Origin: Nostoc sp. UHCC 0870
GTDB taxonomy: Bacteria; Cyanobacteriota; Cyanobacteriia; Cyanobacteriales; Nostocaceae
Assembly (NCBI RefSeq): GCF_022063185.1
Contig: NZ_CP091913.1
Span: 1,736,001-1,800,000 of the forward strand
Reading direction: 5' to 3'
Length of the DNA stretch: 64,000 nucleotides
The position numbers and the translations under genes are program-made. This document shows positions 26,793 to 35,337 of the stretch, piece by piece (positions within the stretch are counted from its first letter, which is position 1; each line of letters opens with the position of its first letter). Under the pieces are notes generated by a model, which did no database searches, was not told where the DNA came from, and saw nothing but the letters and a program-made list of their open reading frames with translations.

Positions 26793-27689
26793 ATGTTAAA
26801 ACAAGCGATCAAGAAATGCTCTCAGTATTTTTCCCGTCCAGAGGAGATTGAGAGATGGGATGAAGATATTATTGTCTGCAAGATTTTAAATCCCACCCCA
26901 GCAATTCAAGCCAATAGCTACTACTTTGGACATCCAGATTGGGGAATCAATTATTTTGACGCTTGTCATAGAGATGAAAAATTTGTGGAACTATGGCGAG
27001 AAGTTATTGGTAGTTGGCATGGCAAAGTAGTTGTGGATATTGGTTGTGGCCCGGGAAATGTGTATGCTTCTCTCAAAGAGTGTTGTGGCGAACCTGAGCT
27101 ATTACTTGGTGTAGACGTTTCTCTCGGTGCGTTGAAAGTAGCCCACCAACTTGGATATACAGCCATTCTAGCCGATGCTCAAAATCTACCTTTAGTTTCT
27201 AGTTTTGCTGATATTGTGATCCTCAATGCGTCTTTGCACCATTGTGATGATATGGCCAAGGTTTTGCAGGAGGCTGCTAAGTTAGTGCGTCCTGGTGGTC
27301 TGTTAATCACAGATCACGATCCTCAAAAAAGTGCTTATCAGTTCAAAGGTTTAGGTACGCTATTATGGCAATTACGTTTGCCAATTTATAGGTATATGAA
27401 ACGAGGGGGACATTCCACAGCAGAGGAACAATCCTGGGGTTTGGCAACAGAGGTACATCACAGAGCTTGTGATGGTGTCACATCAGAGATGTTTTATGAA
27501 ACGTTAGAACCGATGGGGTTTGCAGTTAAGGTTTATCCTCATAACCATACGGTAGGTGCAGGAGCGTTACAGGGTAACTATGGTAAGCCTTTTTGGAAGT
27601 ATCGTCTCGCCCAAAGATTATCAGGTATAGACCCCAACTCCCCAGAAGCTGCGTTGTCTTTGATGTGTGTTGCAACTCGTATGAATTAA
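26793..27689 (+). CDS. Class I SAM-dependent methyltransferase
   Basis: The 298-residue protein has the class I methyltransferase motif I VVVDIGCGPGNVY (79-91), the acidic motif II strand end LLGVDVS, motif post-II DAQNLPL and motif IV IVILNASLHHC, then LVRPGGLLI. It transfers a methyl group from S-adenosylmethionine to an unknown acceptor, possibly a sugar. It is transcribed away from the oxygenase and toward the following glycosyltransferase, with which it converges. Confidence 0.9.
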   Translation: MLKQAIKKCSQYFSRPEEIERWDEDIIVCKILNPTPAIQANSYYFGHPDWGINYFDACHRDEKFVELWREVIGSWHGKVVVDIGCGPGNVYASLKECCGEPELLLGVDVSLGALKVAHQLGYTAILADAQNLPLVSSFADIVILNASLHHCDDMAKVLQEAAKLVRPGGLLITDHDPQKSAYQFKGLGTLLWQLRLPIYRYMKRGGHSTAEEQSWGLATEVHHRACDGVTSEMFYETLEPMGFAVKVYPHNHTVGAGALQGNYGKPFWKYRLAQRLSGIDPNSPEAALSLMCVATRMN

Positions 27690-27744
27690 TTGATACTCAA
27701 TTAAACCAGCATGATTTCAGTAAATAATAGGTGTTCTACCTTCC

Positions 27745-28572
27745 TCACTTATTTTTTAATTTCTCCCTTTCAATCAGACGAATTGCCAAGATTGTTTCTG
27801 CTAAAACACGCTGAAATACGTAATACCAACCATGCCAACCATCGAAAATCCAGCCTTCGATAATTAAGCAATAGAGAAAAACCATCCAAGGAGCTAAAAC
27901 TTTTTGTCTACGGATACGATCAACCCAATCAAGTTCGTTGATGGGAGTTTCTAGTATTTTCTTAGATTCAAGGACTGTATAGCGTTCTTGTGACCATAAC
28001 CAACGACTAAAGGGTTTGCGATCATCGTGGTAGAGATAAGCCGAAAGTAGAGCTGATTGACCAGTCAGTTGTAAAACTTGTGTATGTCCATCATCGATGT
28101 AAATAGCTTTGCTTTTTTGAAATAGGACTTGACGGGGAGGGAGTATTCTGGTATTGCGAACGGGTTTGCCAAATATACAATACTTGAAACTAGCAAAGTA
28201 GCCATTAATTTGGCCGTCAACAGGTAAGGTGGCCATTTCAGAGATTAATTCATCTGTAACTATATAATCTGCATCTAGAGAAAGTACCCAGGGAGATTGA
28301 ACTTGTTCTAAGCCATAGTTCCATTGTTGACCGTGGGTATCGAATTTACGTTGAAATAACTGGACTTGTGAATAGGAATTAAGAATTTCTAGGGTTGTAT
28401 CGGTACTATAGCTATCAATAACTATGATTTGTTTTGCCCAAGTGAGACACTGAAGTGTGCGTCCAATATTGGGTTCTTCATTATAAGTAAGAATTAGGGG
28501 AGTGATTTGCTCTAACATGGATACACTTATTCCATCAGAATTAGACCAATTCTCTGTAGTAGGTGTTTGCAT
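27745..28572 (-). CDS. GT2 glycosyltransferase (WaaE/KdtX-like)
   Basis: The 275-residue protein starts its catalytic domain at ITPLILTYNEEPNIGRTL (about 23-40), has IIVIDSYSTDTT and the metal-binding LSLDADY (98-104), followed by FDTHGQQWNYGLE-type features seen in the WaaE/KdtX group of GT2 enzymes, which add sugars to lipid or polysaccharide cores. A hydrophobic stretch near 235-255 may associate it with the membrane. It is the last gene of the polysaccharide region. The start ATG 28572 could alternatively be the internal Met at residue 19. Confidence 0.88.
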   Translation of the reverse strand: MQTPTTENWSNSDGISVSMLEQITPLILTYNEEPNIGRTLQCLTWAKQIIVIDSYSTDTTLEILNSYSQVQLFQRKFDTHGQQWNYGLEQVQSPWVLSLDADYIVTDELISEMATLPVDGQINGYFASFKYCIFGKPVRNTRILPPRQVLFQKSKAIYIDDGHTQVLQLTGQSALLSAYLYHDDRKPFSRWLWSQERYTVLESKKILETPINELDWVDRIRRQKVLAPWMVFLYCLIIEGWIFDGWHGWYYVFQRVLAETILAIRLIEREKLKNK

Positions 28573-29213
28573 AGGAAATTAGATATAGAAATTCGATTTG
28601 ATTTTTGAAATACGGTTAGGGTGGGCTTTACCGACTAAAACCTAGATATAGTGGGATACATTACTTAAAATTTTTCACATATCATTTTATTTAGGATTCC
28701 TATAGTGAATGTAAGTAGAACGACTTGAAAAAACCAAACTATGTAAAGTAATGTAAAAAAAACGCATTTAGTTCGTAGTAAGGACTTTAGTCCTCTCTGC
28801 GTTCGAGTAGCGTGTCTTAGACAGACGCTGCGCGTAGCTTGCTTCCCCGCAGGGGTACACTACAAACCTTTAATTATTTACAACGTTCTACTTAGTTAGG
28901 AGTGGAGTCTTTTTATTGGATAGCATACATAAGCTGGGATTTGTAGATTTTTAATCAATCAGATGATTAAGTGTAATCCATAAAAGATGATAAAGATTAA
29001 GTGTTTGGACATTTTTATAGTAAAGTTTAGTAAAATTTTATACGAACTTTTTAATAAAATTGATGAATTTAGTGAATTTTTTCGACTAAAATGGTTTTTT
29101 CTGGTGTTCTTTTCTACAAAAATAAGGTATCAAATATGCACTCTTTCGCGATTTGAGAAAGACTGGAGTTGTGGCGATCGCTATAGCTATAATTTAGTCT
29201 TTCTCAACTTGCC
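28573..29213. other. Intergenic region with dispersed repeats
   Basis: No convincing gene in 641 bases. A 76-codon frame at 28987-29217 lacks a ribosome-binding site and is dominated by Phe, Lys and Ile from AT-rich DNA. The central part (28767-28862) is repeat material: a 28-base unit described separately, followed by GC-rich words such as GCGTAGCTTGCTTCCCCGCA that recur in cyanobacterial genomes. Confidence 0.55.
28767..28794 (+). repeat. 28-bp dispersed repeat with AGGACTTTAGTCCT palindrome
   Basis: This unit contains AAGGACTTTAGTCC and matches 27 of 28 bases of the inverse-oriented copy at 47774-47801. Here it is purely intergenic. Confidence 0.7.
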
Positions 29214-29423
29214 TTAATTTTTTTGTTTTAAAAATCTGTTAGTGCTGGCTAACACCACAATCAGTAGGAACAGCTGGATTTGCCAAGGTGCTAAAATCAA
29301 ACTCAAAATCAGACTGAGGATGGTAAACAGACTGATAATATAACCGGTTTCATCATGACACTTTTGTGATATGTAACCAGTTGCTAAACCTGTAACCAGA
29401 GGAATCAGAAAAAACAAGGGCAT
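29214..29423 (-). CDS. Small membrane protein, unknown function
   Basis: The 69-residue protein is mostly hydrophobic, with helices at about 2-18 and 25-60 (possibly a hairpin plus one) and a basic C-terminus (NRFLKQKN). A strong GGAGGTG ribosome-binding site nine bases before ATG 29423 is the reason to accept it as a real gene. No family is recognised. It is divergent from the tex gene. Confidence 0.65.
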   Translation of the reverse strand: MPLFFLIPLVTGLATGYISQKCHDETGYIISLFTILSLILSLILAPWQIQLFLLIVVLASTNRFLKQKN

Positions 29424-29665
29424 TTTTATTCACCTCCACAAGTGAAAATGTAAAGCTTTGATAAAACCGGCTAGAAATTTTTTTTTCTAATTGTGGTTAA
29501 TATTACATCCTAGTCGATGGCATCACAATAAATTTCTTAAAACAAATACATATTTTGTTAAGATTACCAAATTATTATAGTAATTTAGCTTAACACTCAG
29601 TGCTGTCACTGGCACAACCATTTAGCATATTAACTTTAGAACTCATACTGTTCCTTTGATACCCG

Positions 29666-31822
29666 ATGCAAAACATTCCTCACTTACTAGCAACTGAACT
29701 AGAACTCAAACCTCATCAGGTAGAAAACGCGCTAGAACTTTTGGCAGAGGGTGCGACAATTCCCTTCATTGCGCGTTATCGGAAAGAACGCACTGAAGAA
29801 ATGAATGAAATTCAATTGCGTGATTTGGCTGATAGGTATAGTTACTTAACGGAATTAGAGGAAAGGAAGTCAGCTATTTTAAAAGCGATCGCAGAACAAG
29901 GTAAACTGACGGACGAATTAAAAAACAAAATCTCATCTTGTTTACAAAAAACAGAACTTGAGGATTTATACCTACCATATCGCCCCAAACGACGCACCCG
30001 CGCGACTATCGCTAGAGAGAAAGGTTTGCAACCTCTAGCAGAATTCATCAAATCTTTAAATGTTAAAAACCCTATTTCTGACTCATTACAGGAAGAAGCA
30101 GCGAAATATATTTCGGAAACTACAGGGGTAAAAACCACAGATGAAGCGTTAAAGGGTGCGGCGGATATTCTAGCGGAAGAAGTAGCCGAAAAAGCCAATT
30201 TACGCGCCTATATTCGGGATTATTTCTTGGAAGATGGCGTATTTATTTCCCGTATTAAAGATAATCACCCTGAAGGTACAACTAAGTTTGAAATGTACCG
30301 GAATTATCAGATTAAAGTCAAAAATATTGCACCTCATAACTTGCTGGCTTTATGTCGGGGTGAAGCAGAGGAAGTTTTAAACTTTGACCTGGCTTTTGAG
30401 GAAGATTTTGTCCTCTCCTATCTAGAATCCCAAGAAATTAAAACGAAAGTGCGAGAAATTCGAGATTTCTATCAAGCGATGCTGAAAGATGCTTTTAATC
30501 GTCTGATGAAAACTTCTCTGACTACAGAAGTAATTGCTGAAAAGAAAAATTATGCAGATATAGAATCAATTAAAACCTTTGAAGCAAATTTGCGAGAATT
30601 ATTGCTATCTGCACCGGCGGGAATGAAACCAACCTTAGCCATAGATCCGGGATTTAGAACTGGTTGTAAAACGGCAATTCTCGAACAAACTGGCAAATTT
30701 TTAGAATATCAAGCGATATTTCCCCATCAAGCGGCTGAACAGCGTGCTAAAGCTGCTCAAACTCTCAAAAAGTTGATTGAAAAATACAAAATTGAGTTAA
30801 TTGCTATTGGGAATGGTACAGCTTCCCGTGAGACAGATGAGTTTGTCGCGCAAGTATTACAAACACTAGACCAGAAACCCGTAAAGGTAATAGTTAATGA
30901 GTCTGGTGCATCTATATATTCTGCTAGTAAAGTAGCAATTGAAGAATTTCCCGATTTAGATATTACAGTACGTGGTGCTATTAGTATTGGTCGGCGGTTA
31001 CAAGACCCTTTAGCTGAATTGGTAAAAATTGATCCCAAATCAATTGGTGTAGGACAATATCAGCATGATGTTGATCAAAAGTTGTTGAAGAAGAAATTAG
31101 ATGAGACTGTAGAAAGCTGCGTTAACTACGTTGGCGTGGACTTAAATATGGCTTCTAAGGAACTATTAACTTTTGTTTCAGGGATTACACCCGCAGTTGC
31201 TAATAATATTGTGGCTTATCGCAATCAGTATGGAGCGTTTAAAAATCGGAAACAGCTATTGAAAGTGCCGAAACTAGGGCCAAAAGCCTTTGAACAAGCG
31301 GCTGGGTTTCTTCGCATTCGTGGCGGAGATAACCCTTTGGATAATACAGCAGTGCATCCAGAAAGTTACCCAGTAGTGGAAGCGATCGCCTCTGATTTAA
31401 ACGTACCACTAAATCAGGTAACGCAAATTGCCGAAAAACTGCAAAAGACCAACTTAAAGAAATACGTCACTGATACCGTTGGTGAACCCACACTGCGGGA
31501 CATTCTCAAAGAACTAGAAAAACCAGGTAGAGACCCCCGTGCAGAATTTAAGTACGCCACCTTTAAAGAAGGGATTAAAGAAATCAGGGACTTGCAAGAA
31601 GGAATGGAACTAGAGGGAATTGTCACCAATGTCGCCAACTTTGGCGCGTTCGTTGATATCGGTGTCCATCAAGATGGTTTGGTACATATCTCTCAACTCG
31701 CTGACAGATTTATAGATGACCCCAAAAAAGTTGTCAAAGTTGGACAAGTGGTAAAAGTGCGGGTTTTAGAAGTCAATGAGAAATTAAAGCGTATTAGTTT
31801 GTCGATGAAAGCAGTGAAGTAG
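29666..31822 (+). CDS. tex: Tex-family S1 RNA-binding protein
   Basis: The 718-residue protein is full length for Tex (YhgF/Spt6-related transcription accessory protein). The N-terminal helical region holds PHQVENALELL and PFIARYRKERTEEMNEIQLR; the central YqgF-like domain contains LAIDPGFRTGCK; a helix-hairpin-helix part has YGAFKNRKQLLKVPKLG; and the C-terminal S1 domain starts at about residue 645 with LEGIVTNVANFGAFVDIG. Tex binds nucleic acid and influences transcription in many bacteria. It stands alone on its strand with a normal length, so it is ordinary chromosomal content. Confidence 0.97.
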   Translation: MQNIPHLLATELELKPHQVENALELLAEGATIPFIARYRKERTEEMNEIQLRDLADRYSYLTELEERKSAILKAIAEQGKLTDELKNKISSCLQKTELEDLYLPYRPKRRTRATIAREKGLQPLAEFIKSLNVKNPISDSLQEEAAKYISETTGVKTTDEALKGAADILAEEVAEKANLRAYIRDYFLEDGVFISRIKDNHPEGTTKFEMYRNYQIKVKNIAPHNLLALCRGEAEEVLNFDLAFEEDFVLSYLESQEIKTKVREIRDFYQAMLKDAFNRLMKTSLTTEVIAEKKNYADIESIKTFEANLRELLLSAPAGMKPTLAIDPGFRTGCKTAILEQTGKFLEYQAIFPHQAAEQRAKAAQTLKKLIEKYKIELIAIGNGTASRETDEFVAQVLQTLDQKPVKVIVNESGASIYSASKVAIEEFPDLDITVRGAISIGRRLQDPLAELVKIDPKSIGVGQYQHDVDQKLLKKKLDETVESCVNYVGVDLNMASKELLTFVSGITPAVANNIVAYRNQYGAFKNRKQLLKVPKLGPKAFEQAAGFLRIRGGDNPLDNTAVHPESYPVVEAIASDLNVPLNQVTQIAEKLQKTNLKKYVTDTVGEPTLRDILKELEKPGRDPRAEFKYATFKEGIKEIRDLQEGMELEGIVTNVANFGAFVDIGVHQDGLVHISQLADRFIDDPKKVVKVGQVVKVRVLEVNEKLKRISLSMKAVK

Positions 31823-31975
31823 GGGATTGGGGATTGGGGATAAAAACTTATTGACTTAAATCATCCCTTTGGAAGAAACATAATCTATCTAGCAAGAGAT
31901 GCCCATCTTTAGTTAATTATTTGAAGATAGTAGAGGAAATTGCAAATAATTTTCTCTGAATTTTTAGGTAAAAAA

Positions 31976-32371
31976 ATGTTGGGAACTTTTCTAATAGCTC
32001 TAGCTACAGCACTTAGCTTACTAATTGTGGATTTAGTTGTGCCTGGTGTGAACATTGCTAATTTTCCAGCCGCTTTAATTGCTGCTGCGGTAATTGGTTT
32101 AATTAATGGGTCAGTCAAACCAATTCTCTCAACCCTATCTTTACCCCTAAATTTCTTAACTCTAGGAGCATTTTCTCTAGTAGTTAACGGTATTTGTTTC
32201 TCCTTAGCAGCCTTACTAGTTCCTGGATTTAGTGTTCATGGTGTTATTGCCTTTATTTTGGGGCCTGTTGTTTTATCTTTTGCTAACACATTCATTAGCA
32301 AGTATTTCGCTGAAAAAAATCTAGCGTTGAGTCCAGATGTAGAAACTCACGGTGAATTACCATCTAGATAA
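31976..32371 (+). CDS. Phage-holin-IV-like small membrane protein (PF04020 type)
   Basis: The 131-residue protein has four hydrophobic segments and the pattern LIVDLVVPGVNI...ALIAAAVIGLINGSVKPIL...LSLPLNFLTLGAFSLVVN typical of the widespread PF04020 family, named after mycobacterial phage holins but found as an ordinary chromosomal protein of unknown function. ATG 31976 is chosen over an in-frame TTG at 31940, because homologues of this family begin at MLGTFL-like sequence and TAGGT precedes the ATG. It ends with a charged tail. Confidence 0.8.
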   Translation: MLGTFLIALATALSLLIVDLVVPGVNIANFPAALIAAAVIGLINGSVKPILSTLSLPLNFLTLGAFSLVVNGICFSLAALLVPGFSVHGVIAFILGPVVLSFANTFISKYFAEKNLALSPDVETHGELPSR

Positions 32372-32498
32372 CAATACGTATCAGTAATAAAGTTAACCAA
32401 ATTAGTTCTCTATCTCAATAGATAGTTCCTGAGATAGAGTTATTAATTTGGTTGATTCAAGACAATGTGAACAAACTTAAATAATTAATAGTAATCTC

Positions 32499-32690
32499 AT
32501 GAAAATACTCCGCTTTCTTCTAGGTTTGTTAATACCACCTTTAGGTGTTTTCTTGACTGTTGGAGTCGGTCCAACTCTAGTGATTAATATTTTGCTCACC
32601 CTTTTAGGTTGGCTTCCAGGTAGTATTCATGCAATTTGGGTAATTGCTAAACATGAAGAACAAATGAATACAGGTAGAGGTATTTACTAA
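32499..32690 (+). CDS. YqaE/Pmp3-family membrane protein
   Basis: The 63-residue protein has two membrane helices and the family pattern LIPPLGVFLTVGVGPTLVIN followed by LLTLLGWLPGSIHAIWVI, which identifies the YqaE/Pmp3 (UPF0057) group. In plants and yeast these small proteins affect membrane potential and salt stress; the bacterial role is unclear. It ends 25 bases before a strong hairpin shared with the opposing gene. Confidence 0.93.
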   Translation: MKILRFLLGLLIPPLGVFLTVGVGPTLVINILLTLLGWLPGSIHAIWVIAKHEEQMNTGRGIY

Positions 32691-32715
32691 AAGGTCATTC
32701 AGATAATGAAAAGCG

Positions 32716-32749
32716 ATAACCCCGATTTCTTTCAAGAAACCGGGGTTAT
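32716..32749. terminator. Bidirectional terminator hairpin
   Basis: ATAACCCCG pairs with CGGGGTTAT, and after one A/C mismatch TTTCTT pairs with AAGAAA around a two-base loop. It lies midway between two convergent genes ending at 32690 and 32767. There is no long T run on either side, but the stem is strong. Confidence 0.75.
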
Positions 32750-32766
32750 GATGTAGGATCAAAAGC

Positions 32767-33567
32767 CTATTTATGAATAATTTCTTTATCTTCTTTGCTA
32801 GGCTCTTTATCTTTGAATAAATCAGCAGCTGCTAGCAATAACTCCCGCAAGGTTTGTTTGATTTGACGTTCTTTTCTAGCTATAGCTGTACCAGCTTCGC
32901 CTAGTTTATCATCTAGCTGCGATCGCTTCTCCTCTACCTGTGTCACCATAGCCTCTGCTTGGGGACGAGCCTGATTATACCAGTTGGTGGCTTCGTCTAG
33001 ATAATGTTTAACCTCTTCAGAACGTCCGCCGTAGCGTGCAGCTACGTTAGCACGAACAATAGCTAGTTGTGCTTGCAGTTGAGCATAACGTTTCTTTAAT
33101 ATTCCTACTTCTTCACTATCTTTGATGGCGTTAATAGCAGCATCGATGGCATTTTTAGTGCTAGTAGTTTTTTCATGACTAGTTTCTTCAATATCTGCTA
33201 AAATTCCATCAACATCCTGCTGAAGTTTTTCTTCTTCGCCATCTAATTGAGCTTGGAGTCTTTGCAATTCTGACTGAGTTTTAACGATGGCTTCATGTCT
33301 TTTAGTATTTACTCCATCTATTGCACCTTCTATTGATGCCGTAACCTCTTCTTTTAATTCTGTACTTTTATCTTGGAGGTTTTCAATTACAGTTGAAACA
33401 GCATCTTTGACAATCGCACGAATTTCTTGAGAACCTTCTTTAAACTCAGAAGCTGCTTGAGCAACCGCCGATTTCACAATTTCACGAATGCGTTCAGTTC
33501 TTAACTGACCAGTGGCTTTTGCTTGTTGCAAATCTGATTGAATTTGCTCTTTGATATTATTAGCCAT
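32767..33567 (-). CDS. Coiled-coil protein of unknown function
   Basis: The 266-residue protein is nearly all alpha-helical and highly charged, with heptad-like patterns through most of its length (for example LKEEVTASIEGAIDGVN and LQRLQAQLDGEEEKLQQDVD). There is no signal peptide or membrane helix. It resembles apolipoprotein- or LEA-like amphipathic helical proteins found in cyanobacteria, but no function is known. ATG 33567 is used instead of TTG 33573. Confidence 0.8.
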   Translation of the reverse strand: MANNIKEQIQSDLQQAKATGQLRTERIREIVKSAVAQAASEFKEGSQEIRAIVKDAVSTVIENLQDKSTELKEEVTASIEGAIDGVNTKRHEAIVKTQSELQRLQAQLDGEEEKLQQDVDGILADIEETSHEKTTSTKNAIDAAINAIKDSEEVGILKKRYAQLQAQLAIVRANVAARYGGRSEEVKHYLDEATNWYNQARPQAEAMVTQVEEKRSQLDDKLGEAGTAIARKERQIKQTLRELLLAAADLFKDKEPSKEDKEIIHK

Positions 33568-33900
33568 TTTCAACTCTTACTACTATTTAGATAATTTGGA
33601 TAAAATTCTTCAATTAGGGTCTTGTAGAGCTATTATGTCACGAACTTTTGAGTTCAGTAACTTCCTTTAGATAGAAATTTATCCTTCATATAGAGCAATG
33701 TAGTAATCGAGTTTAAATCCTGAAGAAAATTAGGTATTTATAGTAGGGTGACAAGGCTAAAATATTTTAATAGATGTAGGTTGGGTTAAGTGCAACACAA
33801 CCCAACATGGATTTCAGAAACCTAATATGGATATTGGTGTTGGGTTTTCCTTCCGTTGTATGAGAAAATAAGTATCGATTGATATTTAGGATAAATAATA
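33568..33900. other. Intergenic region with one hairpin repeat
   Basis: GTTGGGTT at 33780-33787 pairs with AACCCAAC at 33799-33806 around an 11-base loop. This is a common cyanobacterial repeat motif. The rest holds the divergent promoters of the coiled-coil and cytochrome genes; no gene seen. Confidence 0.55.
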
Positions 33901-34245
33901 GTGAAGATATATATTAATAAAATACTTACAGTAGTGTTTATCATGTTATTGATGACCAACACTTTTACTTTGCCTGTGAATGCCGCAGATATAGCCAACG
34001 GTGCAAATATCTTTAGTGTTCACTGTGCTGGTTGTCATATTAATGGAGGTAACATCATCAGGCGAGGTAAGAACTTACAGAAGAAAACACTAAAAAGATA
34101 TGGTATGGATTCTCTAGAGTCTATTACAGGCATTGTTACTAATGGTAAAAGTAATATGTCAGCTTATAAAGACCGCCTCACTGAGCAAGAAATTCAGGAG
34201 GTTGCTGCTTATGTTTTAGAACAAGCAGAAACAGGTTGGAAATAA
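33901..34245 (+). CDS. petJ: Cytochrome c6-like soluble cytochrome c
   Basis: The 114-residue precursor has a signal peptide (about 1-28, ending VNA-AD), which sends it to the lumen or periplasm. The mature part has the haem-binding CAGCH (42-46) and an axial-ligand Met in KSNMSAYKDRL (86), aligned with the NAMPAF motif of cytochrome c6, plus the family ending EVAAYVLEQAETGW. Cytochrome c6 carries electrons from cytochrome b6f to photosystem I. The sequence around the haem is divergent (INGGNIIRRGKNLQ), so it may be a c6 paralogue rather than the main PetJ. The start codon is GTG. Confidence 0.82.
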   Translation: MKIYINKILTVVFIMLLMTNTFTLPVNAADIANGANIFSVHCAGCHINGGNIIRRGKNLQKKTLKRYGMDSLESITGIVTNGKSNMSAYKDRLTEQEIQEVAAYVLEQAETGWK

Positions 34246-34337
34246 CGAAGATAACGCCAAAATATTTAGTTTGAATTTAGATGCTGAAGATAGCGATCGC
34301 ATCAACACCATATCCCAAAAATCGCGTGACTTGTATT

Positions 34338-34421
34338 AGGTGATAGGTGATAGGTGACAGGTGACAGGTGACAGGTGACAGGTGACAGGTGACAGGTGAT
34401 AGGTGATAGGTGACAGGTGAT
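34338..34421 (+). repeat. Tandem heptamer array, 12 units of AGGTGAY
   Basis: Twelve perfect seven-base units, AGGTGAC or AGGTGAT, run without gaps. The array ends in AGGGAG, nine bases before the ATG of the next gene, so its edge doubles as that gene's ribosome-binding site. It belongs to the short tandem repeat class known in heterocystous cyanobacteria. Confidence 0.95.
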
Positions 34422-34430
34422 AGGGAGACT

Positions 34431-34871
34431 ATGAAAAATTTTCTGGCTGCTGGTAATTTGCGGAAGGTGCATCATATTGCGCTGAATGTTAAGGATATGC
34501 AAGCTTCCCGCGATTTTTACGGGACGATTTTGGGATTGCATGAACTTACTGGCGATGAAGTCCCGGCTACCTTGGTGGAACTAGTTGCAGAGGGGAAAGT
34601 TGCCAATTTCGTTACTCCTGATGGTACAGTTCTCGATTTATTTTGGACACCGGATTTAACACCACCAAATCCCGACCCAGAGCAAAGTTTTACTAGAGCA
34701 TATCACCTTGCCTTTGACATTGACCCGCAATTATTTGAGCAAGCAGTGGCAGTTTTGGGAGAAAATCAAATTAAAATTGCTCATGGCCCTGTCAGTCGTC
34801 CTACTGGTAGAGGGGTGTATTTTTATGACCCTGATGGTTTTATGATTGAAATTCGTTGCGACCCACAATAG
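34431..34871 (+). CDS. VOC (glyoxalase/dioxygenase superfamily) protein
   Basis: The 146-residue protein has two beta-alpha-beta-beta-beta modules of the vicinal oxygen chelate fold: VHHIALNVKDMQASRDFYG near the start, and AYHLAFDI and YFYDPDGFMIEIRCDP at the end, giving the usual metal ligands His and Glu. Such proteins include glyoxalases, dioxygenases and resistance proteins; the substrate cannot be assigned. ATG 34431 is chosen because GGGAG stands just upstream; an earlier GTG (34410) lies inside the heptamer array. Confidence 0.85.
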   Translation: MKNFLAAGNLRKVHHIALNVKDMQASRDFYGTILGLHELTGDEVPATLVELVAEGKVANFVTPDGTVLDLFWTPDLTPPNPDPEQSFTRAYHLAFDIDPQLFEQAVAVLGENQIKIAHGPVSRPTGRGVYFYDPDGFMIEIRCDPQ

Positions 34872-34875
34872 TAAG

Positions 34876-35160
34876 ATGCCAATATCGATATTTCAGGTAA
34901 TTGAAGACGTAATCACAAAGCCACCCATTCCCCACGAACCACATAAACAATCGTTGAAAGCTTGGGCGATGTATTGTCTGCGAGATAGAGGTTTTATCGT
35001 TGTCTATGCCCAAAATGCCGATTTTGCAATTGAACCTAAAGGTAAAAACAAGCTTTATTTTAAAGTCACAACTGATCAAGCTGATGTAGATAATGCTTGT
35101 AATTGGATAGTTTGGGATAGTGCAACGAAAAGTGCTAGCCTGATTCCAGCACAGGGTTAA
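34876..35160 (+). CDS. Conserved-type hypothetical protein, 94 residues
   Basis: Starts four bases after the VOC stop, so it is probably co-transcribed and coupled. The sequence (MPISIFQVIEDVITKPPI, then WAMYCLRDRGFIVVYAQNAD and KNKLYFKVTTDQADVDN) has an alpha-beta pattern with D...K spacing vaguely like small nuclease-fold proteins, but no family can be claimed. An upstream in-frame TTG (34846) would overlap the VOC gene and is less likely. Confidence 0.65.
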   Translation: MPISIFQVIEDVITKPPIPHEPHKQSLKAWAMYCLRDRGFIVVYAQNADFAIEPKGKNKLYFKVTTDQADVDNACNWIVWDSATKSASLIPAQG

Positions 35161-35163
35161 ACC

Positions 35164-35205
35164 AATTCGTAATTCGTAATTCGTAATTCGTAATTTGTAA
35201 TTCGT
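35164..35205 (+). repeat. Tandem heptamer array, six units of AATTCGT
   Basis: Six units, one with a single change (AATTTGT), begin three bases after the stop of the 94-residue gene. A GC-rich dispersed repeat interrupts the array at its right end, after which one or two more units follow (about 35256-35268). Confidence 0.9.
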
Positions 35206-35208
35206 AAT

Positions 35209-35256
35209 GGGCTGCGCCCCGCTACGCTCTAAGCGCAGCTATGCCGTAGGCTTTAC
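35209..35256. repeat. GC-rich dispersed repeat inside a heptamer array
   Basis: The words GGGCTGCGCC, GCTCTAAGCGCA and TATGCCGTAGGCTTTACG recur, with changes, at about 45328-45380 (GCTCTAAGCGCATC, TATGCCGCAGGCTTTACG). It is thus a dispersed element, here inserted into the AATTCGT array. Confidence 0.65.
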
Positions 35257-35275
35257 GTAATTCGTAATTAAAAAA

Positions 35276-35308
35276 TAGTAGAGACTTTGCATTGCAACGT
35301 CTCTACTA
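35276..35308. terminator. Palindrome of the TAGAGACG family between convergent genes
   Basis: A 16-bp stem with one mismatch (TAGTAGAGACTTTGCA against TGCAACGTCTCTACTA) around one central T. It lies between the plus-strand 94-residue gene and the minus-strand ATP-grasp gene, and is a relative of the palindrome at 17099. Confidence 0.65.
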
Positions 35309-35337
35309 CAGGTTTTATTATATGATTCCCAAAAAAT

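Noticed and set aside
28987..29217. 76-codon frame
   Set aside because: Phe/Lys/Ile-rich translation of AT-rich intergenic DNA without ribosome-binding site.
34302..34541. 79-codon frame with HLSPVT repeats
   Set aside because: It is the complement of the AGGTGAY heptamer array and the VOC gene start.
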